Of a stretch of DNA of 7,141 nt, positions 1 through 6,358 are shown piece after piece (positions within the stretch are counted from its first letter, which is position 1; each line of letters starts with the position of its first letter). Location: the NCBI GenBank assembly GCA_049625305.1, contig JBMZVD010000103.1:1-7141 (forward strand), read 5' to 3'. Position numbers and translations under genes: made by a program. The notes under the pieces were generated by a model that had not been told where the DNA came from, did not search any database, and was given only the letters and a program-made list of their open reading frames with translations. Source of the stretch: Flavicella sp049625305. Its GTDB lineage: Bacteria > Bacteroidota > Bacteroidia > Flavobacteriales > Flavobacteriaceae.

Positions 1-55
1 CCCCCGACCCCCTCGGTGTAAACGAGGTGCTCTGAACCAACTGAGCTAATTGCCC
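1..55 (-). tRNA. tRNA-Val (anticodon TAC), 3' part cut off by the window edge
   Basis: On the minus strand the gene begins at position 55 with the acceptor strand GGGCAAT, then TA and a D-arm opening with GCTC and closing with GAGC. The anticodon stem pairs CCTCG (27-23) with CGAGG (15-11) around the loop TTTACAC, which puts the anticodon TAC at 20-18 and so reads Val GTA codons. A five-base variable region (GGGTC) and the first strand of the T stem (GGGGG) follow before the window ends. The T loop, the 3' acceptor strand and any CCA lie outside. A well-formed promoter sits directly upstream. Further tRNAs could follow downstream, but that cannot be seen. Confidence 0.93.
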
Positions 56-65
56 TTAGCGGTGG

Positions 66-95
66 CAAATATAACACCCTTTTTTATATCTACAA
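66..95 (-). promoter_or_regulatory. Bacteroidota-type promoter for tRNA-Val
   Basis: On the minus strand a TTG (95-93) is followed by exactly 19 bases and then TATATTTG (73-66). This matches the known Bacteroidota primary sigma consensus: a -33 TTG/TTTG element, a 19-21 base spacer and a -7 TAnnTTTG element. The expected transcription start falls around 58-60, only a few bases before the tRNA 5' end at 55, which is normal for a tRNA gene. The signal implies that the tRNA need not depend on read-through from folC. The assignment rests on motif match and position only. Confidence 0.78.
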
Positions 96-188
96 TGCTT
101 TTCTTAAGAAAAAATCATCTTTTTTTATTTTTGAACCCTAAAAAAATTTCAATTCACTATAAACAAAATACTTAGACACACTTAATTT

Positions 189-1424
189 TTAAAATGTCTC
201 CAAAAATTCTAATACCTCAGCTACGATAAAAGTACTTCCACCTACATAAATCACATCTTCTTTGGCTGCTTTATACTTTGCCGCTTCAAAAGCCTTGGTG
301 ACAGTATCAAAAGCCTCTCCATTCAAATCATGGCCAACAGCTGTATCTTTCAGTATAGATGTAGCCAATCCTCTACCCAAATTGGGTTTACAAAAGTAAT
401 ACTGTGCATGTTTTGGAAACAAAGGTAAGACAGTCTGCAAGTCCTTATCATTGACCATACCCAGTACAATGTGTAAACTCTTGTATGATTCAGCTTGTAA
501 TTGTGTCATAGTGTAAGTCAGCCCTTCTCTATTATGTGCAGTATCTGCGATGACTTTTGGAGTTTCAGATATAATCTGCCAACGTCCTAGCAATCCAGTA
601 GAAGCTACAACCTGTTGCAAACCTGTATCGAGTTGGTCTTCAGAAACTGCGTAGCCTCTCTCTTTGAGTACTTCTAGCGTTTGTAAAACCGTTTTAAGGT
701 TGTGCTTTTGATAAGAGCCTCTAAGATCACATTCCAATTCGGTATCACTATTTTTAGATGCTAGATACAAAGGAGCTCCTTTTTCTTGTGCTAGCTGCTC
801 AAATACAGGGAAAGTCTTTTCATGGTATTCTCCAATTACCACAGGGATATTCTTCTTGATCACTCCTCCTTTTTCAGCAGCAATCTTTTCATGTGTATCC
901 CCTAAGAACTGTGTATGATCAAGACCTATATTGGTAATAACCGACACTTCAGGTTGTAAGATGTTCGTAGAGTCCAAACGTCCGCCCAAACCTACCTCAA
1001 CAATAGCAATATCCACTTGCTCTCTTCTAAAATAATCAAAGGCCAAACCTACGGTCATCTCAAAAAAAGAAAGTTGGTTGTCCTGAAAAAAAGTCTGGTG
1101 ATTTCTCACAAAATCTATCACATTAATTTCCGAAATCGGTTGTCCATTTATTTTGATACGTTCTCTAAAATCTATGAGGTGTGGCGAAGTATACAAGCCA
1201 ACTTTATAACCCGCTGCTTGCAATACAGAAGCCAATATATGACTACAAGAACCTTTTCCATTGGTCCCTGCGACATGTACACTTTTAAAACCTTGCTCAG
1301 GATTGTTTAGATGCTGCGCTAACAATAAAGTATTTCTCAAATCCTTTTTATAGGCTGCTTTCCCGTCTCTTTGATACATCGGCAATTGAACAAATAGCCA
1401 ATCCAAGCATTCTTGATACGTCAT
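189..1424 (-). CDS. folC: Folylpolyglutamate synthase / dihydrofolate synthase
   Basis: The 411-residue product is a cytosolic Mur-ligase-fold enzyme. The family uses ATP to add glutamate to dihydropteroate (making dihydrofolate) and/or to extend folate polyglutamate tails. Visible marks in order: P-loop HVAGTNGKGS at about 50-59; SPHL at 80-83; VEVGLGGRLDSTN at 142-154; ITNIGLDHT at 163-171; EKGGVIK at 184-190, where the family carries its functional (often carbamylated) lysine; GRWQ at 280-283; and ADTAHN at 293-298, the counterpart of the usual DGAHN at the C-domain nucleotide/glutamate site. Length is close to the usual 400-430, so the gene looks intact. The ATG at 1424 gives the usual short N-terminal helix before the P-loop. 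It lies 16 bases after the tonB stop, so it is probably the last gene of the exbB-exbD-tonB transcript. Whether both activities are present cannot be read from sequence; a bifunctional role is the default for a single bacterial folC. Confidence 0.95.
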   Translation of the reverse strand: MTYQECLDWLFVQLPMYQRDGKAAYKKDLRNTLLLAQHLNNPEQGFKSVHVAGTNGKGSCSHILASVLQAAGYKVGLYTSPHLIDFRERIKINGQPISEINVIDFVRNHQTFFQDNQLSFFEMTVGLAFDYFRREQVDIAIVEVGLGGRLDSTNILQPEVSVITNIGLDHTQFLGDTHEKIAAEKGGVIKKNIPVVIGEYHEKTFPVFEQLAQEKGAPLYLASKNSDTELECDLRGSYQKHNLKTVLQTLEVLKERGYAVSEDQLDTGLQQVVASTGLLGRWQIISETPKVIADTAHNREGLTYTMTQLQAESYKSLHIVLGMVNDKDLQTVLPLFPKHAQYYFCKPNLGRGLATSILKDTAVGHDLNGEAFDTVTKAFEAAKYKAAKEDVIYVGGSTFIVAEVLEFLETF

Positions 1425-1440
1425 ACGATAGGTGCTAAAA

Positions 1441-2289
1441 TTATTCGGATAAAGTAAAATGATAAATAATTACTCCTGTTTGTTGAGAAGGAGCATTTTT
1501 GTCAGCATTCCATCGTGTTTGCAAGGCAGCTGCTTTGGCTGGGGCCAACAAACAAGGTGCTGTATTGGTAGTTCCTTTGACTCCTGGAGTCGCTTTGATC
1601 ACACGGCCGGAATTGTCTACTTGTATGCTCACAGCTACAATTCCTTCCTCGTTACAGGTTGGATTTACTACAGGACGTGACAAAGGGTTTCTTCCAGATA
1701 AATTGTAATTTCCGTTACCACCACTTCCCGTATTTCCATAATATTTGGAAGAAGAAGGATCCCCTTTTTCTTTTCCCTTCAATCCTGATTGGACATCGTC
1801 ACCTTCACCCGAAGCATTTTCGCCTTCAGACGGTTTTCCATTCAGTAAATTAGATAAGGCGTCTTGGGTTGCTTTGGAGGGTTTTGGCTTCGGTTTAGGC
1901 TTTGGCTTTTGAACCGGTTTTGGTTTTTCTTTTAACTCTTTCGGTGTTTCTTTGACGGGTTCTTTTTTGGGTTTCTGTTTAGTTATTACAGGAGCCTCTT
2001 TTGTCTCTTGTGTTAGTACTTCTTCAACCACTTCCTCAACAAACTCTGGTTCCGATTCCGTTTGTTCTTCTGCCGTTTCCTCTTGCTCTGGAGCCGATTT
2101 AATGGTTTCTTGAATTTTCTCTGGTCCACTACCCATATCTGAAGTACCAAAGTTAATAGCAACACCGTACTCTTCTGGCGGATCCATATAGGTCATACCA
2201 AAAAAATAAACACCCAACAACAACAAGCTCATCAAAATACTTGTGAGTAATGCTGACTTTCGCTGATGTCCTGTACTTAGATATTTCAT
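1441..2289 (-). CDS. tonB: TonB-family energy transducer
   Basis: The 282-residue protein links the inner-membrane ExbB/ExbD motor to TonB-dependent outer-membrane receptors. A short cytoplasmic, positively charged N-terminus is followed by one transmembrane anchor (about 13-32). The periplasmic linker comes next: a Glu-rich stretch (about 57-98), a Lys/Pro-rich stretch (about 104-138, including KPKPKPKPKP) and a Gly/Ser/Asn-rich stretch (about 150-200). The C-terminal globular TonB domain (about 205-282) has the GIVAVSIQVDNSGRV strand and ends with YHFTLSE. Two cysteines, C212 and C246, flank the first half of this domain and could form a disulfide in the periplasm. It starts 8-10 bases after the exbD stop; AGGAAAT overlapping the exbD end may help ribosome loading. 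Its place right after exbD supports the call. The C-terminal domain differs from E. coli TonB, so the receptor set cannot be named. Confidence 0.92.
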   Translation of the reverse strand: MKYLSTGHQRKSALLTSILMSLLLLGVYFFGMTYMDPPEEYGVAINFGTSDMGSGPEKIQETIKSAPEQEETAEEQTESEPEFVEEVVEEVLTQETKEAPVITKQKPKKEPVKETPKELKEKPKPVQKPKPKPKPKPSKATQDALSNLLNGKPSEGENASGEGDDVQSGLKGKEKGDPSSSKYYGNTGSGGNGNYNLSGRNPLSRPVVNPTCNEEGIVAVSIQVDNSGRVIKATPGVKGTTNTAPCLLAPAKAAALQTRWNADKNAPSQQTGVIIYHFTLSE

Positions 2290-2298
2290 AGTGCTTTT

Positions 2299-2691
2299 TT
2301 AATTTCCTTTGACAGCCAATATCATCTTTATTTTGTTGCGATTGGCTATATCAATTACATACATAATTTTTTCATAGGATACCTTTTGATCACCTCGAAT
2401 CACAAGTGTACTAGAGGGTTGGTCTACAAACTTATTTTTCAAGGTTGTCTCTAATTGTGCAGCTTCGATTTCCGTTCCTTCAACATAAAATTTTGAATCT
2501 TTAGTGATCGATACGGCGACAGAGGTATTATTTTCAGTTTTTCCACCTGCTTTTGGCAATAGAATATCAATTGCATTGACAGTCACTAAAGTGGATGTAA
2601 GCATGAAGAAGATCAACAACAAGAATACAATGTCCGTCATAGAGGACATATTAAAGGTTGCGTCTACTTTATTTCTTCCTTTTAAATTCAT
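2299..2691 (-). CDS. exbD: ExbD/TolR-family biopolymer transport protein
   Basis: The 130-residue protein has the standard ExbD layout: a short cytoplasmic N-terminus, one transmembrane helix (about 19-38) and a periplasmic domain of about 90 residues. The segment NMSSMTDIVFLLLIFFML carries D20, which matches the conserved proton-carrying Asp of the family (D25 in E. coli ExbD). Two ExbD subunits sit inside an ExbB pentamer and transmit proton-driven rotation or movement to TonB. An in-frame stop lies a few codons upstream, which fixes the start at 2691. The gene follows exbB after 48 bases and precedes tonB by 9. TolR is the alternative family member, but the adjacent tonB-type gene and the absence of tolA, tolB or pal favour ExbD. 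Confidence 0.93.
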   Translation of the reverse strand: MNLKGRNKVDATFNMSSMTDIVFLLLIFFMLTSTLVTVNAIDILLPKAGGKTENNTSVAVSITKDSKFYVEGTEIEAAQLETTLKNKFVDQPSSTLVIRGDQKVSYEKIMYVIDIANRNKIKMILAVKGN

Positions 2692-2739
2692 AAGTGTGGA
2701 TTAAGAGTTCAACATTCGTTACATCGGCGTTGGCTCAAA

Positions 2740-3429
2740 TCAAACAGGCTCGTTTAACAAGTCCATAAACTCAACTGTTTTAGCCTCCATCTGATAAACT
2801 ACCTTGTCAGTCTTAACAACCAAATGATTGTAACTGATGTACGATATAATCCCTACAATCAATCCTCCAACTGTTGTAGTCATGGCAGTATACAAACCAT
2901 CTGCTAGCAACTTGATATCAATTTGTCCTCCTGCGTTGGCAATTTCATGAATTGATACAATCATCCCAATTACAGTACCCAAGAAACCAATCATGGGAGC
3001 TGCACCAGAAATCGTAGCCACAACACTTACATTGGTCTCAAGCTTGTAAACTTCCAATTTACCTGTATTTTCAATAGCCGTATTGATATCTTCTAGAGGT
3101 TTTCCAATTCTAGAAATCCCTGTACCTATCATGTTTGATACAGGAGTTTCTCTGTGCGTACACAAAGACTTAGCAGCCTCTAAATTTCCATTGGCTACAT
3201 AGTCTTTAATTTGATTCATAAAGTCCTTGTCAATTTTACTCGCTGCTTTGATAGCAAAAAATCGTTCAAAGTAAATGTAAAGAGAGACCGTTAGCAACAC
3301 TAATAAGATGGCTATGATGATTTGACCACCTATTCCGCCTTCCATAATCAATTTGTAAATGGAAAGTGTTTTTTCTTCTGAAACCGAAGGTTCAAGTTCT
3401 GGGGCAATTTGCTGAAAAATAGCTAACAT
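2740..3429 (-). CDS. exbB: ExbB/MotA/TolQ-family proton channel protein
   Basis: The 229-residue inner-membrane protein should form the pentameric, proton-conducting stator around ExbD that energises TonB. Three transmembrane helices are visible at about 35-55, 133-160 and 178-200, with a large cytoplasmic loop between the first two. The family signature region is AAPMIGFLGTVIGM (143-156). The third helix contains GLYTAMTTTVGGLIVG (178-193), with the Thr/Ser-rich face that lines the channel. Aligning this helix by eye to E. coli ExbB places Thr181 where E. coli has Glu176. The gene heads the cluster and has no clear Shine-Dalgarno sequence, only an A/T-rich leader. An inverted repeat lies 37-60 bases upstream. 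TolQ or a MotA-like motor protein is the alternative; the neighbouring exbD and tonB support ExbB. Confidence 0.93.
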   Translation of the reverse strand: MLAIFQQIAPELEPSVSEEKTLSIYKLIMEGGIGGQIIIAILLVLLTVSLYIYFERFFAIKAASKIDKDFMNQIKDYVANGNLEAAKSLCTHRETPVSNMIGTGISRIGKPLEDINTAIENTGKLEVYKLETNVSVVATISGAAPMIGFLGTVIGMIVSIHEIANAGGQIDIKLLADGLYTAMTTTVGGLIVGIISYISYNHLVVKTDKVVYQMEAKTVEFMDLLNEPV

Positions 3430-3465
3430 AAAAAATTGTCTTTAAGGATTGTATTGTTACAACGA

Positions 3466-3489
3466 AAATACAAAACCGAAATTGTATTT
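3466..3489. repeat. 8+8 bp perfect inverted repeat upstream of exbB, possible operator
   Basis: AAATACAA (3466-3473) and its exact complement TTGTATTT (3482-3489) are separated by the 8 bases AACCGAAA. A third partial copy, TTGTATTG, lies at 3449-3456. The left arm overlaps TATTTTCG on the minus strand (3470-3463), a one-mismatch version of the TAnnTTTG -7 element, although no TTG is found 19-21 bases further upstream. The position between the nhaB terminator and the exbB start fits an operator or promoter for the exbB cluster. The site is A/T-rich, so chance is possible. Confidence 0.4.
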
Positions 3490-3517
3490 ACTTTATTAAA
3501 TTGGAGAACTTTTGCAC

Positions 3518-3544
3518 AAAAAAAGAGCTACCTATTGGCAGCTC
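3518..3544 (-). terminator. Intrinsic terminator of nhaB
   Basis: On the minus strand, 27 bases after the nhaB stop, GAGCTGCC and GGTAGCTC form an 8 bp stem (3544-3525, one G-U pair) closed by the four-base loop AATA and followed by seven T (3524-3518). On the plus strand the same stem would have an A-C mismatch, and no plus-strand gene ends here, so it most likely ends nhaB transcription. Seven T also sit on the other side (3546-3552), which would let it act in both directions. It separates nhaB from the exbB cluster. Confidence 0.88.
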
Positions 3545-3570
3545 CTTTTTTTCGTTTTTAATTTTTTGAA

Positions 3571-5040
3571 TTACAGCAATGCTTTAACCATGATAAATCC
3601 AACTCCTCCTAACACAATGGTATATGGCAGGGCCATTTTAACCATTTTCCCATAAGAAAGATTGATCAATGGTGCCAAAGAAGAGGTCAACAAGAACAAG
3701 AAAGCCGCTTGTCCATTTGGAGTTGCCACACTTGGTAAGTTGGTTCCGGTATTAATTGCAATTGCCAAATGTTCAAATTGCTCTCTACCAATAGTACCCG
3801 CCTCAAAAGCAGCTTGTACTTCTCCAATATATACCGTTGCCACAAAAACATTATCGCTAATCGCAGACAATACTCCGTTGGCTATATAAAACAAACCTGG
3901 CTGTGAAGCTGGATCTTGCTCTAATGCCCAAGAGATAATCGGTGAAAACAAATGTTGATCGTGAATCATCGCCACAATTACAAAGAAAACCACTATCAAC
4001 CCTGTAAAAGGAAGTGCTTCCTCAAAAGCATGTCCCAAAGCATGCTCGTCTATAATTCCGATAAAAGCTGTTTGAAAAATAATCAAAGCCAAACCAATAA
4101 ATCCAACTGGTGCTATATGTGTTGCCAGACCGATGATCAAGAGTATAGCTGCAATTGCTTGTACTCGCAATGCATATTTTTCCTTCGCTGTTCTTTCAGT
4201 ATCTTGTTTGTCTGTGTAAGCTTGCAAAATGGTATTCACTACAGCAGGACGTTTGGCACCGAAGCCAAACCATCCCGTTAATTCCAATACTATAGTTGTC
4301 AACAAACCACAAAAAAGTACAGGAATCGTAATTGGCGCCATCATCAAGAAAAATTGGATAAAATCCCATCCCAAACGCTCTCCAATCAATAGGTTTTGAG
4401 GTTCACCCACTAGGGTACAAACACCTCCCAAAGCAGTACCTACAACACCGTGCATAATCAAACTTCTCAAGAAACTTCTAAATTGTTCCAAATTTTCAGG
4501 ACTTAAGTCCGTTTTGTCTAAAGGTAAATTACCTTTGTAAGATTCAAAGTTGTCATTTACTTCTTTATAAACCCCATAAAAACCAACAGCAACACTTATC
4601 AATACGGCGGTTACTGTTAATGCATCTAAAAAAGCAGATAATACTGCAGCCATGAATACAAATAACAAAGAAAGAACTAACTTTGATTTTATTTTGCTAA
4701 ATATTTTACTAAAAATAAACATTAACAAAGGCTTCATAAAGTAAATTCCTGCTACCATAAAGACAAGTAACAAGATCACCTCTAAATTTTGATCTACTTC
4801 ATGATAAGCATTTTTAGGAGTCGTTAATCCCAAAGCCAATACTTCAATTGCTAATAATCCTCCTGATTGCAATGGGTAGCACTTGAGAGCCATCGCTAAG
4901 GTGAATATAAACTCTCCGATGAACAACCAAGAAACCACAGCATGAGGTGCCATGAAATAAATAGGAATATTGACGATTAAAAAGAATAGCATGATGGTTT
5001 TAAACCACTTAGGACTAGAACCTAAAAAATATTTAAACAT
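3571..5040 (-). CDS. nhaB: Na+/H+ antiporter NhaB
   Basis: The 489-residue polytopic inner-membrane protein exports Na+ in exchange for H+ and supports salt tolerance and pH homeostasis. It aligns by eye with E. coli NhaB (about 513 residues) from the N-terminus onward. Shared stretches include EFIFTLAMALKCYPL (43-57), NLEVILLLVFMVAGIYFMK (85-103), LSAFLDALTV (134-143, with D139 in the membrane), VAVGFYGVY (150-158), TLVGEPQNLLIGE (209-221), ISDNVFVATVYIGE (394-407) and AINTGTNLPSVATPNGQAA (428-446). The SAFLDA and SDNVF segments resemble the paired core motifs of the ion transporter superfamily. Relative to E. coli the protein lacks a few N-terminal residues; no frameshift is seen. The leader is A/T-rich with no Shine-Dalgarno sequence. 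A terminator follows; anmK lies 136 bases upstream with no obvious terminator between, so partial read-through from anmK is possible. Confidence 0.95.
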   Translation of the reverse strand: MFKYFLGSSPKWFKTIMLFFLIVNIPIYFMAPHAVVSWLFIGEFIFTLAMALKCYPLQSGGLLAIEVLALGLTTPKNAYHEVDQNLEVILLLVFMVAGIYFMKPLLMFIFSKIFSKIKSKLVLSLLFVFMAAVLSAFLDALTVTAVLISVAVGFYGVYKEVNDNFESYKGNLPLDKTDLSPENLEQFRSFLRSLIMHGVVGTALGGVCTLVGEPQNLLIGERLGWDFIQFFLMMAPITIPVLFCGLLTTIVLELTGWFGFGAKRPAVVNTILQAYTDKQDTERTAKEKYALRVQAIAAILLIIGLATHIAPVGFIGLALIIFQTAFIGIIDEHALGHAFEEALPFTGLIVVFFVIVAMIHDQHLFSPIISWALEQDPASQPGLFYIANGVLSAISDNVFVATVYIGEVQAAFEAGTIGREQFEHLAIAINTGTNLPSVATPNGQAAFLFLLTSSLAPLINLSYGKMVKMALPYTIVLGGVGFIMVKALL

Positions 5041-5133
5041 AATAAATTGTTTTATTTGAAATAGATTGCTAAGCTACTAAAAACGAATAAAAATACCTCA
5101 TTTGAAAAGGCTTTCTTTTGGTTTACTCAGTAG

Positions 5134-5146
5134 TATGATAATCATA
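5134..5146. promoter_or_regulatory. 13 bp perfect palindrome resembling the core of a Fur box
   Basis: TATGATAATCATA is a perfect inverted repeat (TATGAT, centre A, ATCATA) in the 136-base gap between anmK and nhaB. It agrees at 11 of 13 positions with the centre of the classic E. coli Fur site (AATGATAATCATT). It lies 94 bases before the nhaB start and 31 bases past the anmK stop. A regulator site for nhaB is possible, but similar A/T-rich palindromes arise by chance and the outer Fur half-sites are missing. Confidence 0.25.
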
Positions 5147-5176
5147 TAAATTATGTATGGCTATTTTAAAAGTTAC

Positions 5177-6241
5177 CTACACCCGAGCAAAAAAATTACC
5201 GGAGCTATGATCTTTCTCTGCTCCCGTAACACTTGCTAGACAATTGTTCTTACCTTCAAGTTTTAAGACTCCAAGCAATGCAAACACCAAGGCTTCTTTA
5301 TAATCAACTAAATCTTCTGATGGAACTACCACCTTGCACGTAGACAGTACTTTAATACGTTGTATTAAAAATTCATTGCGCACTCCTCCACCGGTAATCA
5401 GTACGTTTGAAGGTTCTTTTTTTGACAATACTTCCGCGATTTGTTGCGCTACGTGTTCAACAAAAGTACGCAATAGGTCAGCCATTGGTATATCAAATTG
5501 TTGAAGGATTGGAAAAATCTCATTTACTACAAACTCGTATCCTAAAGATTTAGGAGCGGGCCAACTGTAAAAAGACAAAGCATTCAACTCTTTTAAAAGA
5601 GGGGCTACAATTTTACCAGATGCTGCCAATTGCCCTTTGTCATCGAAATCCCAACCCAAAGAACTAACTATTTGATTCATTACAATGTTAACCGGACATA
5701 TATCAAAGGCTATTCGATTTCCTCCGCTATCAAAAGAAACATTTGCAAAACCACCCAGATTCAGACAAAATGTATACGATGAAAATAGTAGTAAATCACC
5801 AATAGGCACCAATGGGGCTCCTTGCCCCCCCATAGCAACATCTTGCTTTCTAAAATCGCAGACAACATCAAATCCAGATTTTTTGGACAATTCTTTACCA
5901 CATCCTATTTGTAAGGTAAATCCCTGCGATGGATTGTGATAAATAGTATGTCCATGCGAAGCTATAAAATCCAACCTATCTATTGAAAATGTCTTATTGA
6001 ACTCCAATACCAATGACCCTAAATATTTACCATAAGCTTTGTCAAGAATTTTTAAATCATCAGCACTGCTTGTAAAAGCTTCCTTTAATTTATTTTTCCA
6101 AACTTGTGAATATGTATAAGTTTTAGAGGCTACTATTTTATATGAAATAGAACTACCTATTTGAAAGTCTACACAAACGACATCTACACCATCTAATGAA
6201 GTTCCAGACATCAATCCTATACAGCGGTATTTTTTTTCCAT
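5177..6241 (-). CDS. anmK: Anhydro-N-acetylmuramic acid kinase
   Basis: The 354-residue cytosolic enzyme cleaves the anhydro ring of 1,6-anhydro-MurNAc from cell-wall turnover and phosphorylates it with ATP to MurNAc-6-phosphate, feeding peptidoglycan recycling. It belongs to the ASKHA fold. Motifs in order: GLMSGTSLDGVD (9-20) for nucleotide phosphate binding; SHGHT (95-99); DFRKQDVAMGGQGAPLVP (129-146), containing the expected catalytic Asp (D134); NLGGFANVS (161-169); LITGGGVRNEFLI (281-293), the second phosphate/adenosine element; and TGA near the C-terminus. Length is slightly below the 369 residues of E. coli AnmK and all core motifs are present. The ATG at 6241 sits 10 residues before MSGTS, as is usual, with GAGAAAG upstream as a weak ribosome site. 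The next step, MurQ etherase, is not encoded here. It is transcribed away from the acyl-CoA dehydrogenase gene. Confidence 0.95.
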   Translation of the reverse strand: MEKKYRCIGLMSGTSLDGVDVVCVDFQIGSSISYKIVASKTYTYSQVWKNKLKEAFTSSADDLKILDKAYGKYLGSLVLEFNKTFSIDRLDFIASHGHTIYHNPSQGFTLQIGCGKELSKKSGFDVVCDFRKQDVAMGGQGAPLVPIGDLLLFSSYTFCLNLGGFANVSFDSGGNRIAFDICPVNIVMNQIVSSLGWDFDDKGQLAASGKIVAPLLKELNALSFYSWPAPKSLGYEFVVNEIFPILQQFDIPMADLLRTFVEHVAQQIAEVLSKKEPSNVLITGGGVRNEFLIQRIKVLSTCKVVVPSEDLVDYKEALVFALLGVLKLEGKNNCLASVTGAEKDHSSGNFFARV

Positions 6242-6358
6242 AAATTCACTTTCTCACAAAAATAGGTCAAAATAAAAAAAGAATAAGCACAAAAATATAC
6301 TAGGCGTGCATAGTTAATTAAAAAATTGCTATATTTAAAAAAATTAAACCAGCCCCTT
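6242..6358. promoter_or_regulatory. Divergent intergenic region between anmK and the acyl-CoA dehydrogenase
   Basis: These 117 A/T-rich bases must hold the start signals of both divergent genes. On the minus strand, TATTTTTG, an exact match to the TAnnTTTG -7 element, occurs twice: 6264-6257 and 6297-6290. The proximal copy has TTA, not TTG, after a 19-base spacer; the distal copy has no TTG at the right distance. On the plus strand the best candidate is TATATTTA (6330-6337), one base off consensus and also without a proper -33 element. Promoters are therefore likely but cannot be fixed exactly. Confidence 0.45.

Noticed and set aside
120..146. A/T-only inverted repeat (TTTTTTTA ... TAAAAAAA) after folC as a terminator
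   Set aside because: The stem would contain only A-U pairs with an 11-base loop, which is too weak for an intrinsic terminator. No G/C-rich stem followed by a T run is found between folC and the tRNA, so where the folC transcript ends is left open.
1..188. tRNA gene as an integration site of a mobile element
   Set aside because: No integrase gene, no repeated tRNA 3' end and no foreign-looking sequence is visible, and the tRNA 3' end is outside the window.
1860..1990. Low-complexity repeat on the plus strand as a tandem repeat or array
   Set aside because: It is the Lys/Pro and Glu-rich linker coding of tonB on the minus strand, typical of this protein, not an independent repeat element.
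3952..4281. 109-codon open frame on the plus strand
   Set aside because: It is antisense to well-conserved nhaB coding sequence, is rich in Cys, Asn and Ser in a way typical of shadow frames, and has no start signal.
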